DNA of 64,000 nt from Nymphaea colorata. Its lineage: Eukaryota > Streptophyta > Magnoliopsida > Nymphaeales > Nymphaeaceae. The notes below the pieces were generated by a model, which was not told the origin of the DNA, ran no database searches, and saw only the letters and a program-made list of their open reading frames with translations. Both the position numbers and the translations under genes were made by a program. Positions 22,441-47,238 of the stretch are shown here, one piece after another; position 1 is the first letter of the stretch; each line of letters opens with the position of its first letter. The DNA lies in contig NC_045147.1 of assembly GCF_008831285.2 (NCBI RefSeq), forward strand, positions 24,266,981-24,330,980. Reading direction: 5' to 3'.

Positions 22441-23218
22441 TGCAAAAAGACACACGTTTTGCAATAATTTATAGAAGGAAACCTGAAATCAGATTACAGG
22501 AGTAAGACTGAACAACCACAGCCCATGTTGATATACCTTCTCTTTTGGATACCTTTGACCATTAGAACCAGAGAATGACCATTAGATCAAGTTCATCTTT
22601 GCATTATCATATTCACCACATTGATAAGTTTGCCATCCATGCATCCTTAACTTCATGAAAAGTACACAATTATACCAATCCTCATTTTCATGAAACACAC
22701 GACCTTTTTTTTTAACACTGAATCCATTGAATAAAGACACTTAAAGCTAAAAACATGGAAGATAAATCCCACTGAATGCATCGATGTAGGTAAGGCATAC
22801 AATAAAATGTGGTGTTTACATCCACAATAACAATAGATTGTACCATCGTAACACATTTTTGGTAGCACACTATGCAGAATTATCGTCTAGAACTACAATG
22901 ATACAGACACCATATTGGAATCCTCAAGAGAGATCTATGTCTCTGTGAATCAAGGAGAAAGGCAGATCAGCAGGAAAGGGAAAGAAGTAATCTCTCAATA
23001 TTCACTTATCAATTTATGCAAAATGAATGAAAGAGATAAAGAACATCTTTGAAGTAGTTCCATCTCCTAACAACCTGGATTTGATAAAAAAAACAACCTA
23101 CACGCATTCTTAATTTAAATTTTAAAGACTGTAGTTGCATGAAACACAAACTTCCACATTTGACCAATAAACACATCGGTGTTAAATATTCCCACTATTA
23201 AATTATAATGGATGGGAA

Positions 23219-23315
23219 GGAACCATCAGAATCTCCAGTTTTATCGACAGATCAATTTTCAGTCCGCATCATGATCGGTCTTACTATAAACACAAGACCG
23301 CATCATTTGGTTCCC
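23219..23315 (-). ncRNA. C/D-box snoRNA-like, family B, copy 1
   Basis: On the minus strand a 7-bp terminal stem (GGAACCA with TGGTTCC) immediately flanks a C-like box (AATGATGC) and a consensus D box (TTCTGA). This is the arrangement expected for a C/D snoRNA. Internal D' (GGACTGA) and degenerate C' (TCGATAA) boxes are present. The last base of box C deviates from RUGAUGA. Antisense elements are CATGATGCGGA before D' and AAAACTGGAGATT before D. No target is assigned with confidence. Confidence 0.55.
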
Positions 23316-23530
23316 GATATATATATAAATCTGTAAGCCTGTCTCCTTTTTCTGGTAGCGCCTTAGCAAAATGCATGTACTTAAACAAAAACCTCGTAAA
23401 AACATGCATATAAACGGATAGCCAAAAAACAACCAGGAAAACAGGAGAAGTATATTTAAATTTTAAATCAAACAAAATAAGGGTGAGAAGAGAAAAAAAA
23501 AACTGCACGTTGCAAGACACTATGAATGTA

Positions 23531-23619
23531 GCGGTTCAGAGAAAAAGGGGTAGACTCTATTGTCATCATAACCACGAGTTAATCAGACTGGTGCATGATA
23601 AATTTATCATCATAGCACA
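23531..23619 (-). ncRNA. C/D-box snoRNA, family A (snR40/U32 type), copy 1
   Basis: On the minus strand: C ATGATGA (23607-23613), D' CTGA, C' ATGATGA, D CTGA (23536-23539). The D' guide reads CATGCACCAGT and has one change from the other copies, two nucleotides from the D' box. It still gives nine contiguous pairs with 18S TGGTGCATG, including the methylated G. It may be slightly weaker than copy 2. It belongs to the left unit of the 1-kb tandem duplication. Confidence 0.72.
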
Positions 23620-24194
23620 ACGTTCACAAAAATAAATAAAGTTGGTTTTGAGCGGACGGTATGCTAGACAAGTAAGTTGTAGCAAGAGGAGTATTACATC
23701 AGCAGCTGACGTAGGACAATCCGACAAGATTAATTTAATGAATTCCAACTAGGCTCCATAACAGGCATCAGTATACATGTGATCCATATGATTCTACCGT
23801 GTTTTTACTCTTTGACTAAAGAAAAATACTCGTGTAGAGCGCCTAATTTAATCATAAGCTATCATATATAAAAGCATAAGCTTTATAAAGATCCATCTCT
23901 GCGATCTCAGTATTTACAGGTAAAAGCAAAAGCAAATGTAGAAGAGAAATGCCCGGGTAAGAGAAAGAACGAGACTGAAAGAGGAACTGACGGTTAATGT
24001 ACGTCCAATCTGGAGTTTTGATTAGATGAAAATTGAAGGAAAAACAACTGATTGAATAAAAGTAGTCAAATGAAAATCGAATAACGAAATACCTAATCTC
24101 ACCTGAGCAGCAAGAACTCAAGGGTCGTCTGAATGTACATTCAGTATGAGTGTCGATGTAAATATTCCCACTATTAAATTAAAATGAATGGGAA

Positions 24195-24283
24195 GGAACC
24201 ATCAGAATCTCCAGTTTTATCAACAAATCAGTTTTCAGTCCGCATCACGGTCAGAGTTAATAAGACCGCATCATTTGGTTCCC
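24195..24283 (-). ncRNA. C/D-box snoRNA-like, family B, copy 2
   Basis: Same architecture as copy 1: terminal stem GGAACCA/TGGTTCC, C-like AATGATGC, D' GGACTGA, C' TTGATAA, D TTCTGA. The motif GATGCGG occurs twice, once overlapping box C and once just before D'. Copies 1 and 2 share the guide before D (AAAACTGGAGATT). It lies 202 nt downstream of family A copy 2. Confidence 0.55.
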
Positions 24284-24485
24284 GACTTTATATATATATA
24301 TAAGTCTGTCTCCTTTTTCTGGGAGCGCCCGCAAAATGCATGTTCTTAAAGGAAGGCCTCATAAAAGCCATGCAGATAAACGGAAAGACAAAAAACAACC
24401 AGAAAAACATGAAAAGTATATTTAAATTAAACGAAATAAGGGTGAGAAAAGAAAAAAAACTGCAGGTTTCAAGACCACGAATGTA

Positions 24486-24574
24486 GCAGCTCAGAGAAAA
24501 TGGGTAGACTCTATTGTCATCATAACCACGAGTTAATCAGAGTGGTGCATGACAGAATTTCTCATCATAGCCAC
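24486..24574 (-). ncRNA. C/D-box snoRNA, family A (snR40/U32 type), copy 2
   Basis: On the minus strand: C ATGATGA (24562-24568), D' CTGA (24537-24540), C' ATGATGA (24517-24523), D CTGA (24491-24494). A short stem (GTGGC with GCTGC, with G-U pairs) joins the ends. The guide before D' (TGTCATGCACCACT) pairs ten contiguous bases with 18S GTGGTGCATG and places position 5 on the G methylated by yeast snR40 and human U32. All boxes match consensus. A second guide before D (GTCTACCCATTTTCT) has no known target. Confidence 0.8.
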
Positions 24575-24720
24575 AACGTTGGTTTTGAGACCCTTTATAT
24601 CCTTATTGTATGCCAGACAAGTAAGTTGTAGCAAGAGGAGTACCACAACGTTGGTTTTGAAACCCTTTGGCGTTATATCCTTATTGTATGCCAGACAAGT
24701 AAGCTGTAGTAAGGGGCGTA
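24571..24720. repeat. 72-bp tandem duplication in the snoRNA locus
   Basis: CCACAACGTTGGTTTTGA, then a CCTTATTGTATGCCAGACAA-containing block, occurs twice with a 72-bp period (starts 24571 and 24643). It lies immediately 5' (on the minus strand) of family A copy 2 and is present once in the left unit, so it arose after the 1-kb duplication. Confidence 0.75.
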
Positions 24721-24996
24721 TTACATCAGCAACTCACGTAGAACAAAGCAACAAGGTTAATTTAACGAATTCCAACTGGGCTCCAACAGCAGGCATCGTA
24801 ATACATGCGATCCATATGATTCGAGCCGCGTTTTTACTCCCGCGTCTTTTTTACTCTGACTAATGAAAGATACTCGTATGGAGCGGCTAATTTAATCACA
24901 AGCTATCACTTGTATATAAAAGCATAAGCTTTATAAAGATCCAGCTCTGGGCTCTGAGTAGTTACAGGTAAAAGCAGAACAAGAAGAAGACAAAAA

Positions 24997-25011
24997 AAAA
25001 AAAAAAAAAAA
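24997..25011. repeat. A-tract inside the snoRNA locus
   Basis: An A run (T run on the transcribed minus strand) present in the right tandem unit but not in the left one. It may form part of a pyrimidine-rich intron segment. Confidence 0.5.
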
Positions 25012-25170
25012 ACATGCCCGGGTAAGAGAAAGAAAGAGACTATAAGAGGAACCGACGGTTAATGTACGTCCAGTCTGAAGTTTTGATTAGATGAAAACTG
25101 GGAGGACAAACAACTGATATTGAACAAAAGTCGTCAAGTGAAAACCGACTACCGAAATACCTAATCTCAC

Positions 25171-25420
25171 CTGGGCAACAAGAACTTAATGGTCGTCCAA
25201 ATGTACATTCAATATGAGTGTCGATGACCTTCCACGACGAGTCGCATCTCCATCTTCTCCATCATTTCCTTTCCGATAAAACTAAAAAGGATGCCATGGA
25301 AAAGGGAACAAAAGTCTACCAAAAAAGAGCTAGCTAGACGGACGTCACCATTCAGATCAGAGAGAGGCAACGGGAGGAAGGTGGAAGCCTGGTTCCGCTT
25401 CGTCGCCGCCCGCCGTAGTC
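25171..25420 (-). other. Putative first exon of snoRNA host transcript
   Basis: Downstream of the TATA box on the minus strand lies about 250 nt of mixed composition ending in GCCCAG followed by the donor GTGAGATTAG at 25170. The same exon end is copied at 24103 (GCTCAG, then GTGAGATTAG), where a TTCAG acceptor precedes ACGACC. The longest open frames from ATGs here stop after fewer than 20 codons, so the host looks non-coding or only minimally coding. The boundaries are inferred from splice consensus only. Confidence 0.45.
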
Positions 25421-25451
25421 TTTCGGTGGTGGGAAAGTGACGCGGATGGAA

Positions 25452-25485
25452 AATTTATAGGAGAGTTTTGGAGGGGCTAGGGTTT
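25452..25485 (-). promoter_or_regulatory. TATA box and telo box of the snoRNA locus
   Basis: On the minus strand a telo box AAACCCTAG (25477-25485) sits just upstream of TATAAATT (25452-25459). Telo boxes are typical of plant snoRNA and ribosomal-protein promoters. The orientation and the roughly 900-bp distance to the first snoRNA (family A copy 2) fit a leftward transcription unit starting near 25420. Confidence 0.6.
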
Positions 25486-26614
25486 CATCTTCCCAAAAAA
25501 AAAAAAAAACCCAACTAATCAATCGGTGCGGACTTACGTGAAGTGAAGTTGGGCATATGCGACCAAACCCAAATGAAGGGGAGAGGACGGGTCCACCCCC
25601 CGGATCATGTAGCTCAGATTACCGCTCGCTGTACTTTTGCGAACCGTCGTAAAACACGCGAGTGGCCAAGCATGCTTTTAAGTTTTAACCTAAACAAAAA
25701 AAAATGAAAAAATATTTTGCCTGTTTATTTATTTTTTTCTTTTTTTTATTTATTGTGGATCCAACCTAACTTTGCTCAATGGTATGTAAATATACTTTAT
25801 TTTATATGAAACTATCAATTTTGATGATGAAGTTGTATGAGCCGTTTTCCATGTGGCAATAGGAACCGTCACAAACAAATTGTTTCATGAATCACTCTTT
25901 CATAATTAGTAATTGAGTTTGTTGTGTTTTCCTTGCCTAACCAACCCTATTGGTACAAGTATCATTTGATGAATAACGTATCATTTAAGAACTTGAGATT
26001 CAGTTTTGCTGACTGAGGCTTTTGAAGGGTCAGTTTGCTTCGACCTATGGTATATGCAGCCGTTTGATTGCTTGGAATTTATAAATCTAGGTGATTTAAG
26101 ACTTTGTTATGTTGAATCACATAACTTCATATCAATGATAACCTTTCACATTCAAAATGGTATAGGATGTTACTGATGGGCTACATCATACAAATAAGTT
26201 TATGTACATGTGCACTATGACGGACCACCTGCGTATTCGTGATAAATATTCGTGATAAAGTGTAACGCATAGTCAAACAAAGACTTTTCACTTATGATAT
26301 ATTTTTTTCCCGAGTTTGAAAAGTGAATGGATGACAGCATAGCTTTGTATCTTACATTTTTAATTCGTGAATCTCAAGTCATATCTCTCTCTTCCCCCTT
26401 ATTTTTAGAGACCCATCAAATTAGGAGACAAGTGGGACCTGAGTTGAAGGTTCCATTTTTATTTCTTATTTGTCAATACCAATTATTTAAGGCGAGCCCT
26501 ATATTAAACCAGCCCCTTAGATCTCACATGCAAGTAATCGAACGATACTTGGAGCAATTGGTCATAATGGGCATGTCCCTTTTCCGGATTATGATGGCAT
26601 TGAAATATGTTTAG

Positions 26615-27056
26615 GGATGTCAATAGATCAAATTTGGATCAGACTTGTACTTTATAGTATATGTTTTTTTAGATATTTATCTATTTGGTTTAGAATTCTT
26701 GTTCGAATTCAGGTGAAAAAAAATATATATCATATCTGAATCCCAAATATGAATTCATAATCTTAGTATGATCTAAATCCAATTTTTGGATTAACATTGG
26801 AATAGGAATCCAATTTTTAAACTAAATCCAAATCATATGACAGACATTGAGTATGTGATGTTCATTTAAAACTATAGCTGGTCTGAACCTAAATCATAAC
26901 TTGGTCAATATTTACTTAAATATGAATATGATCAGATGTCATTTCTTATATCTGAATAGGATCCGGATATCCTAATCGGATATCAATTTTTTTATGACCA
27001 ATTTGTTTTATGTGATTCAGTCGGGTGTCTAATCTAAATCAGATTTATTGACATTC
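26615..27056. mobile_element. MITE-like element with about 30-bp terminal inverted repeats
   Basis: The 30 bases from 26615 (GGATGTCAATAG...) match the reverse complement of the 30 bases ending at 27056 (...TATTGACATTC) at about 24 of 30 positions. The 442-bp interior is AT-rich, has no coding capacity and repeats words such as GGATATC and TCTGAAT. This fits a small non-autonomous DNA transposon. The target-site duplication is unclear, so the superfamily is not assigned. Confidence 0.55.
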
Positions 27057-28351
27057 ATATAAATGTTGGTATTGGATTGAGGATAATTTAATGTGATTCA
27101 AGGGAGTGGGTGTTGTGTCTATCTCCTTCTCTCTCTCTCACACACACACACATATATATATATATATAGTCTAGGCTTGGACAAAAAAAACCTTCAGCAT
27201 CTCATAGACATCAGGGTGTGTATATACACACACACTACAGAAGTGTTCTTTCTAGTTTTAACACACATTCTAACTGCTCTCAGTGTATGACCTCTCTATA
27301 CATGCTGCATATAAGATGTAGGTAAGGATGGAAGTAGGAACTTTTTTTTTTTTTTTTGTCGCAGGAACCAAACTATTGTTTCAAAAATTTTAACAAGTGT
27401 CAAAATAAAATTTTCAATTTTTTATATATATTAAACTATTTTTTAATATATATATATAAATTTATACAGTTTTTAAAATCTAAAGCAAGCGCCAAAGCCC
27501 CTGCTGCTCGTCCGCCCCTGACCGTACCGTAGGTGTCCAAATTTCAACTCGTGGGTCGCTTTTAATTAAGGGGAGACGTATATAGTTTGGGCGCTGCGGG
27601 GGAAGAAGTCAGGTGGAAGTTTGTATGACAATGGTTGTTGACGTGAACCATCCAAGTTGTGAAACAAGGCGCTTCATGTATCGGTCCAAACTGTTCAGCG
27701 CAAAAGGAAAGATCAGTAAACGAACGTTGTCTAACGGATCGAGTCGACTGAAATTGGCTGGATTAGGAGCGGGTCCCCCTTCCAATTCAATCATCAAACA
27801 ACAAAAGAGGTTCAAATGTACCATGGATTAGACTTTGAGGAATTATTTGGCACACTAATCCAACTTTTTTTTATAATTAATAACAATGTGTTACTATTAC
27901 CCAACAACTTCTTAAAAACCTTGAATGTGATTTTGGCATTTAGAATGTGCCTCTTGATGCAATCGCGTTTTATAGTATTAAGGAAACCGAACCCACTTTA
28001 TACCCAGGGCTGAGGGAGGGGGGCCTGCCTATGCCATGGCCCCACCCCAGCTAATTGAACAAAATAAAATGCATTGAAAAGTTTGAAAATTTTTAATTGT
28101 GCTATATATTGTTTGGATTCAGATTCAATTTTAGCCTACCCAGATCTAGATGTTGGACTGTTTGACATGCCCTTAAAAAAATCCTTATTTATACCAAACA
28201 TATAATGAGAGAAACCAACATGGATACCATAACAAATGATATATCTATGATAATTTAAGTGTTTGATCGTTAGATGGGAAGCTAGAATTGGTAAGCTAAT
28301 GTGTTTTTTATGTGGTATATTCGCATAAATACTATATTGTAATTAACTTGA

Positions 28352-28400
28352 TATGAAGCATACTGAAATGTGTAATTTGAACATACTGAAATGTGTAATT
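28352..28400. repeat. 23-bp tandem duplication
   Basis: CATACTGAAATGTGTAATTTGA occurs twice back to back, with no other structure around it. Confidence 0.75.
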
Positions 28401-29788
28401 TGAGATGCCTGTTTTTATCGAATGCTAGTTGGTTGAAAGCAACAAAGCTCCCCTCTCTCTCTCTCTCTCTCTACATGACCTCCATTCGTATGCATGCCAT
28501 TGCCCTCTATAAGCTTCTTCTGCTGGTTGGACCCCCCAATCTAATATTACAATCATCCTAAATGTGGCGTTTGGCTTTGTTTGTCTTCATTCGTTCGTTT
28601 TAAGTATGACATCCTTGCCCCCACATACATGCCTATGTTAACCCAACTCCCACCCATCTTGGACCTCCCTTTATTTTCCATACCTCACCCGCCTATCACC
28701 TCTTCTCTTGACTTTTGCACACACACATATATATCCTGGATTATGGCGGTGATTTGGCAAACTATAAAATAAACAACTTGTTTTTAAATTATATAGATGT
28801 TAAAGTAATATTGTATATAGCAACAGACAAAAAGCTAAAAGGCATATTTGGCCGGCCGACATGTCGTACTCTCATCTCAGGGTCATTGTTGTGCACCACA
28901 GCCCAGCCCAGCCCAGGGCCGCACTTAGGAACTGGATGTTGGAAATTTTAATAGCCACCCTACCCACAAAGGACCCTACCACCACCGGATGCAATTACAA
29001 TGGCTGCTGTCCAATTTAGCTCGAGGTGCAAAACTATTATCATTATTATTCTTGGGAAGAAGGAGTGGTTGTGCTTCCATTATAATAAAACGAAACTCCC
29101 TCATGCAATGCAACCAACCACAGAAATACATATCTATCTATCTGGACGTTCATGGTTACCGAATGCTCTCCCGTGGATTCGATCCGTCGACCTCACAGTT
29201 CTACTCGTTTGACCGAGGCGTCTGCATGCAGCCGTTCGCTTTTTAGCGCAATACGTCGAAGTCGATAGTCCCAACCATGCAAACGGGTCGGGTTCGGTTC
29301 CGACGCAGACATGGCTATCGAATTCCACATCAGAAGAAGAAGGGCGAAAACAAGAGAGACTTTCTATTCTACCTGTTGGGCAAGCGGATTTTGATACGAA
29401 GCTTTGGATCAGCTCATTAGAACCGATATTTATATGATACCAGAGACAAAGCCCGAGGGGTGGAAAGCCTTTATCCATATAAAGCGTGAATGGAAGAGCA
29501 AAGGTGGCTGGGGGATGGTCATGGCTGCAACCCCACCCATAAATATAAAATTATAATTATAAAGAAAGCTCATAATTGTTTTGGGACCAACTTTAAGGAT
29601 CCGATTCATTCGACCCAAAAGGCAAGCAGCAGTCACAGCTGCATGCGAACAGCATACCCAACCCAAAAACTCGCGTTGAATTCGTAACATAAACTTTATA
29701 TTTACTAATTTAAATACTGGTTAGGCACAGTCTCATAAATAAAATAAAATGAAATAAAATAAACATTAAGTGTGATTTTCTGTATGCC

Positions 29789-29796
29789 TATAAATA
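29789..29796 (+). promoter_or_regulatory. TATA box of the FHA-AAA gene
   Basis: TATAAATA about 200 bases upstream of the start codon. It is followed at the expected distance by a pyrimidine-rich stretch (from about 29813), then a purine-rich 5' UTR with GGAA repeats. Confidence 0.5.
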
Positions 29797-29995
29797 ACAG
29801 CTGCGTCGCGGTTTCTCTTCCCTTTCCTCTCTCGTTGCCTTCTTGGAAAGAAAAGGAATTGGCGTCGTGGTTTTAGAGAGAAGAGAAGGAGAGCGGGAGG
29901 AAACTAGAGAGACGGGGAGGCAGGGAAGGGAAGGAGAGAAGACGAAGGAAGGAAGGAAGGAAGGGGAGAGGGGAATCGGATCGGAGAAGGGAGAG

Positions 29996-44817
<14,822 letters not shown>

Positions 44818-47238
44818 GTAACCCCCAATTGTACAGTCCCCCTTATCTTCCCCTACCCTTTTTGTTTCTTCCCATTTTCCCTTTTATCATGTTAAGCGCA
44901 AGAGAAGCATTTGATTACCGCACAGAATTCCTTCCCTTCCCCTTTGTACCTTTATGTATCGAACTACCATTTCATATATCAATGTCAAATATTAGAATCA
45001 GCTCCTCCTGTTGTTGATTGTTCCAATGGATGACGCTTTAGTTAGTCCAGGAGAAGCCTTGTTTTGCCCTTTTATTTCTCTCTTCTTTCCACGAGGCCCA
45101 AAACTGGGGAAGTGCGGAGAAACAAATGGTCAATGACTTATGAGGCTTGAATTATTTCCCTAATAAGGCTTCGAGAATGCTTCTGAACAGATTTATGAAT
45201 CTCAGTCTGGTACATTGGATACAGGTTGAATGAACCATTTATATTTTGTATAAATAGAGCATTTGCTAAGCATTCTGTACTCATTCGGCATGTGTTTATT
45301 TATTGTATGATGTGTGTTGCATGGGAAGGATCTTTTGGAGTTCCGTGCTCTCTCTCTTGCGGAAACTTAACGTTGGCTGTTAATGCTTCAAGCTTACCTA
45401 CCATGTGTCTCGGCTCAATTTTCCATTTCAAATTCTAGTCCGAATGAGGTCTAAGGCTTTATTAAGCTGTGCCTCGGGGCCTGAATCTGATCGAAACAGC
45501 AAGCCATCTCTCGTCAGTGTTTTTGCGCGACCTCAAGGCATAACGGGCCTGCATCACGTTGAATTGTACATCTAACAAGAATGTTAGTAAACGCATAACC
45601 GAGCTGCAGATCCCGGGTGTCTTTATTCCGTCCAAACGGACTTAAGTCTGTATCGTCGATCATTACCATCATCAGGCCTATTATGATTGGAGGTGCACTT
45701 GTTGCTTTTAGGATTTACTTCTCGTTCCAGTAGTGTTTGTTTGGGCTGGTTTGATTGAGACATTCCCTTCCCCGCAGACATCAGTTTGATACAGGCATCT
45801 TAGACCGGGTGTCCTAAACGGGGATTTTCGGAATCGGCCCCTAGAGTAGGAGCACCTTATTGCCTTCGTTTAGCCCTTCTTCCTCGGTCCTACCATGGAG
45901 GATTTCATTAACAAGCAGTAGAAATGAGAACCGAACAACAACGAAAAAGTGGTTCTTTAAAAATCCTAATGGAAGTTGCAACCTAATTGTTAATATTTTT
46001 TAGTCGAACTTCTGGAAACAGAAGTGTGCACCAAAACATTCTGTGAATGGAGACCATGGACAAGTAACTGACTCCGAGGTGCTCCTGAGGACCTTAACAA
46101 GAAGAAAGATCTCATTTTTCTCTGAGACCATTCCCATATTACAACATCGTTCTCACCTTATCTGCTTTTATAAATTAGTCATCGTTCCTTTGTTTACTCT
46201 CGAAAAAGGATTTCTGTGGCCAGCAAACGTCCACTTAATCCTATCACAGGGCATGAGGACCATTTTGAAGGAAAAGAAAATAAAGGACAAACTTCGAAGA
46301 AAAGTTCCATCATCAACCTTGCGTCCTTGTTCATCTTTGATGTCCCGTCATCGCAAATCTACTGAAACCTTATTAAGAATTACTATTTGGCAAAAGAAAG
46401 GTAATAATTTCTTTTTTTTGGTTGAAAAAAAAAACCTCTACTTCTAAGTATCCGCCTTTAAGAGCCGAAAGAAAATGGTAAGTTTTTCCTTTTTTATGAA
46501 ACCCCCGTAAAAGCAGGGGCTCTTCTGTAGCATGGCGGATAAAACAAGGGCAAAAACACCTTTTTCCTTAAATAACAATAAAAGGAAAGAGCATAAGAGA
46601 ATAGATTCGAAACTCGATGCCGTCATGGTGCCACCTAACGGTCAGACAATAAGTTGGTAATTGGATTCCTAACATGTCATGCTTTTCCCATCTATACTTT
46701 TACTTTTCTTGATCATATGATATGTCATTCAAACAGCGAGTCCTGCTGGAGATACTTATTAGATTTTAACAATACCAATTAACTATTTTTATCAGCAGAA
46801 AGAAAATGAAAAGGTTCATGTGGCTCTAACTTAACAATTTATGGAATTGTTTCAAGCCGATTCTTCGGAGAATTGTTTCCAGCCAATTAATAATTTTTCT
46901 TGCTTGCGTTCCTGGTCCTTTAATAATGCAATTATCGGAATGGAGAAAAGAAGGAAAATGACGGTTCTCCACTTATCCGACCATTCCCTCTTTAAGCCAC
47001 GAATAAGCTGACCTCCTCCTCTTCTCTGCTCTTCTCCGAGTCATAGGATAAGAAAATCCAAAGGCAGAGAGAGAGAAAGAGAGAGCAATCAACAATCCCT
47101 GCTGAGCCAGCAGCGGGCTTGGCATCTCCTCCAAATTTAGGGGGTTCCTGCTGCTCCTTCCATGTCCATTCATGCAAATCCCAATAGTATGCAGATGAGA
47201 AGATAGACAGGAAGAGTCTCCCTCTTGCTCTCTTTGCC
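44818..47238. other. Intergenic region between FHA-AAA gene and GUN1
   Basis: Contains the 3' UTR of the FHA-AAA gene and, at its right end, the GUN1 promoter and 5' UTR (CT- and GA-rich near 47010-47090). A 134-codon open frame at 46043-46447 is Lys/Arg/Ser-rich, has no known domain and is probably chance. No RNA gene was recognised. Confidence 0.45.

Larger units (their letters stand above)
23183..25226. repeat. Tandem duplication, two abutting units of about 1 kb
   Basis: Unit 1 (23183-24158, 976 bp) and unit 2 (24159-25226, 1068 bp) both begin TAAATATTCCC and end GAGTGTCGATG, and they abut exactly. Each holds one family A and one family B snoRNA in the same order and spacing, plus a potential exon end followed by the intron donor GTGAGATTAG on the minus strand. 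The size difference comes mainly from a 72-bp internal duplication and a longer A-tract in unit 2. Confidence 0.85.
25490..29785. other. AT-rich intergenic region
   Basis: About 4.3 kb between the leftward snoRNA promoter and the FHA-AAA gene, with no recognised gene. It contains the MITE-like element at 26615-27056, CA/TA microsatellites near 27139-27170, a T run near 27340, a 23-bp tandem duplication near 28352-28400, and a CT run near 28450. Short open frames (for example 29134-29478, minus) have no recognised domain. Confidence 0.45.

Noticed and set aside
29155-29200. GGATTCGATCC, resembling a tRNA T-arm
   Set aside because: No D-arm, anticodon stem or acceptor stem can be formed around it.
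46043-46447. 134-codon plus-strand frame upstream of GUN1
   Set aside because: Basic, low-complexity composition with no domain, no splice context and no recognised relatives.
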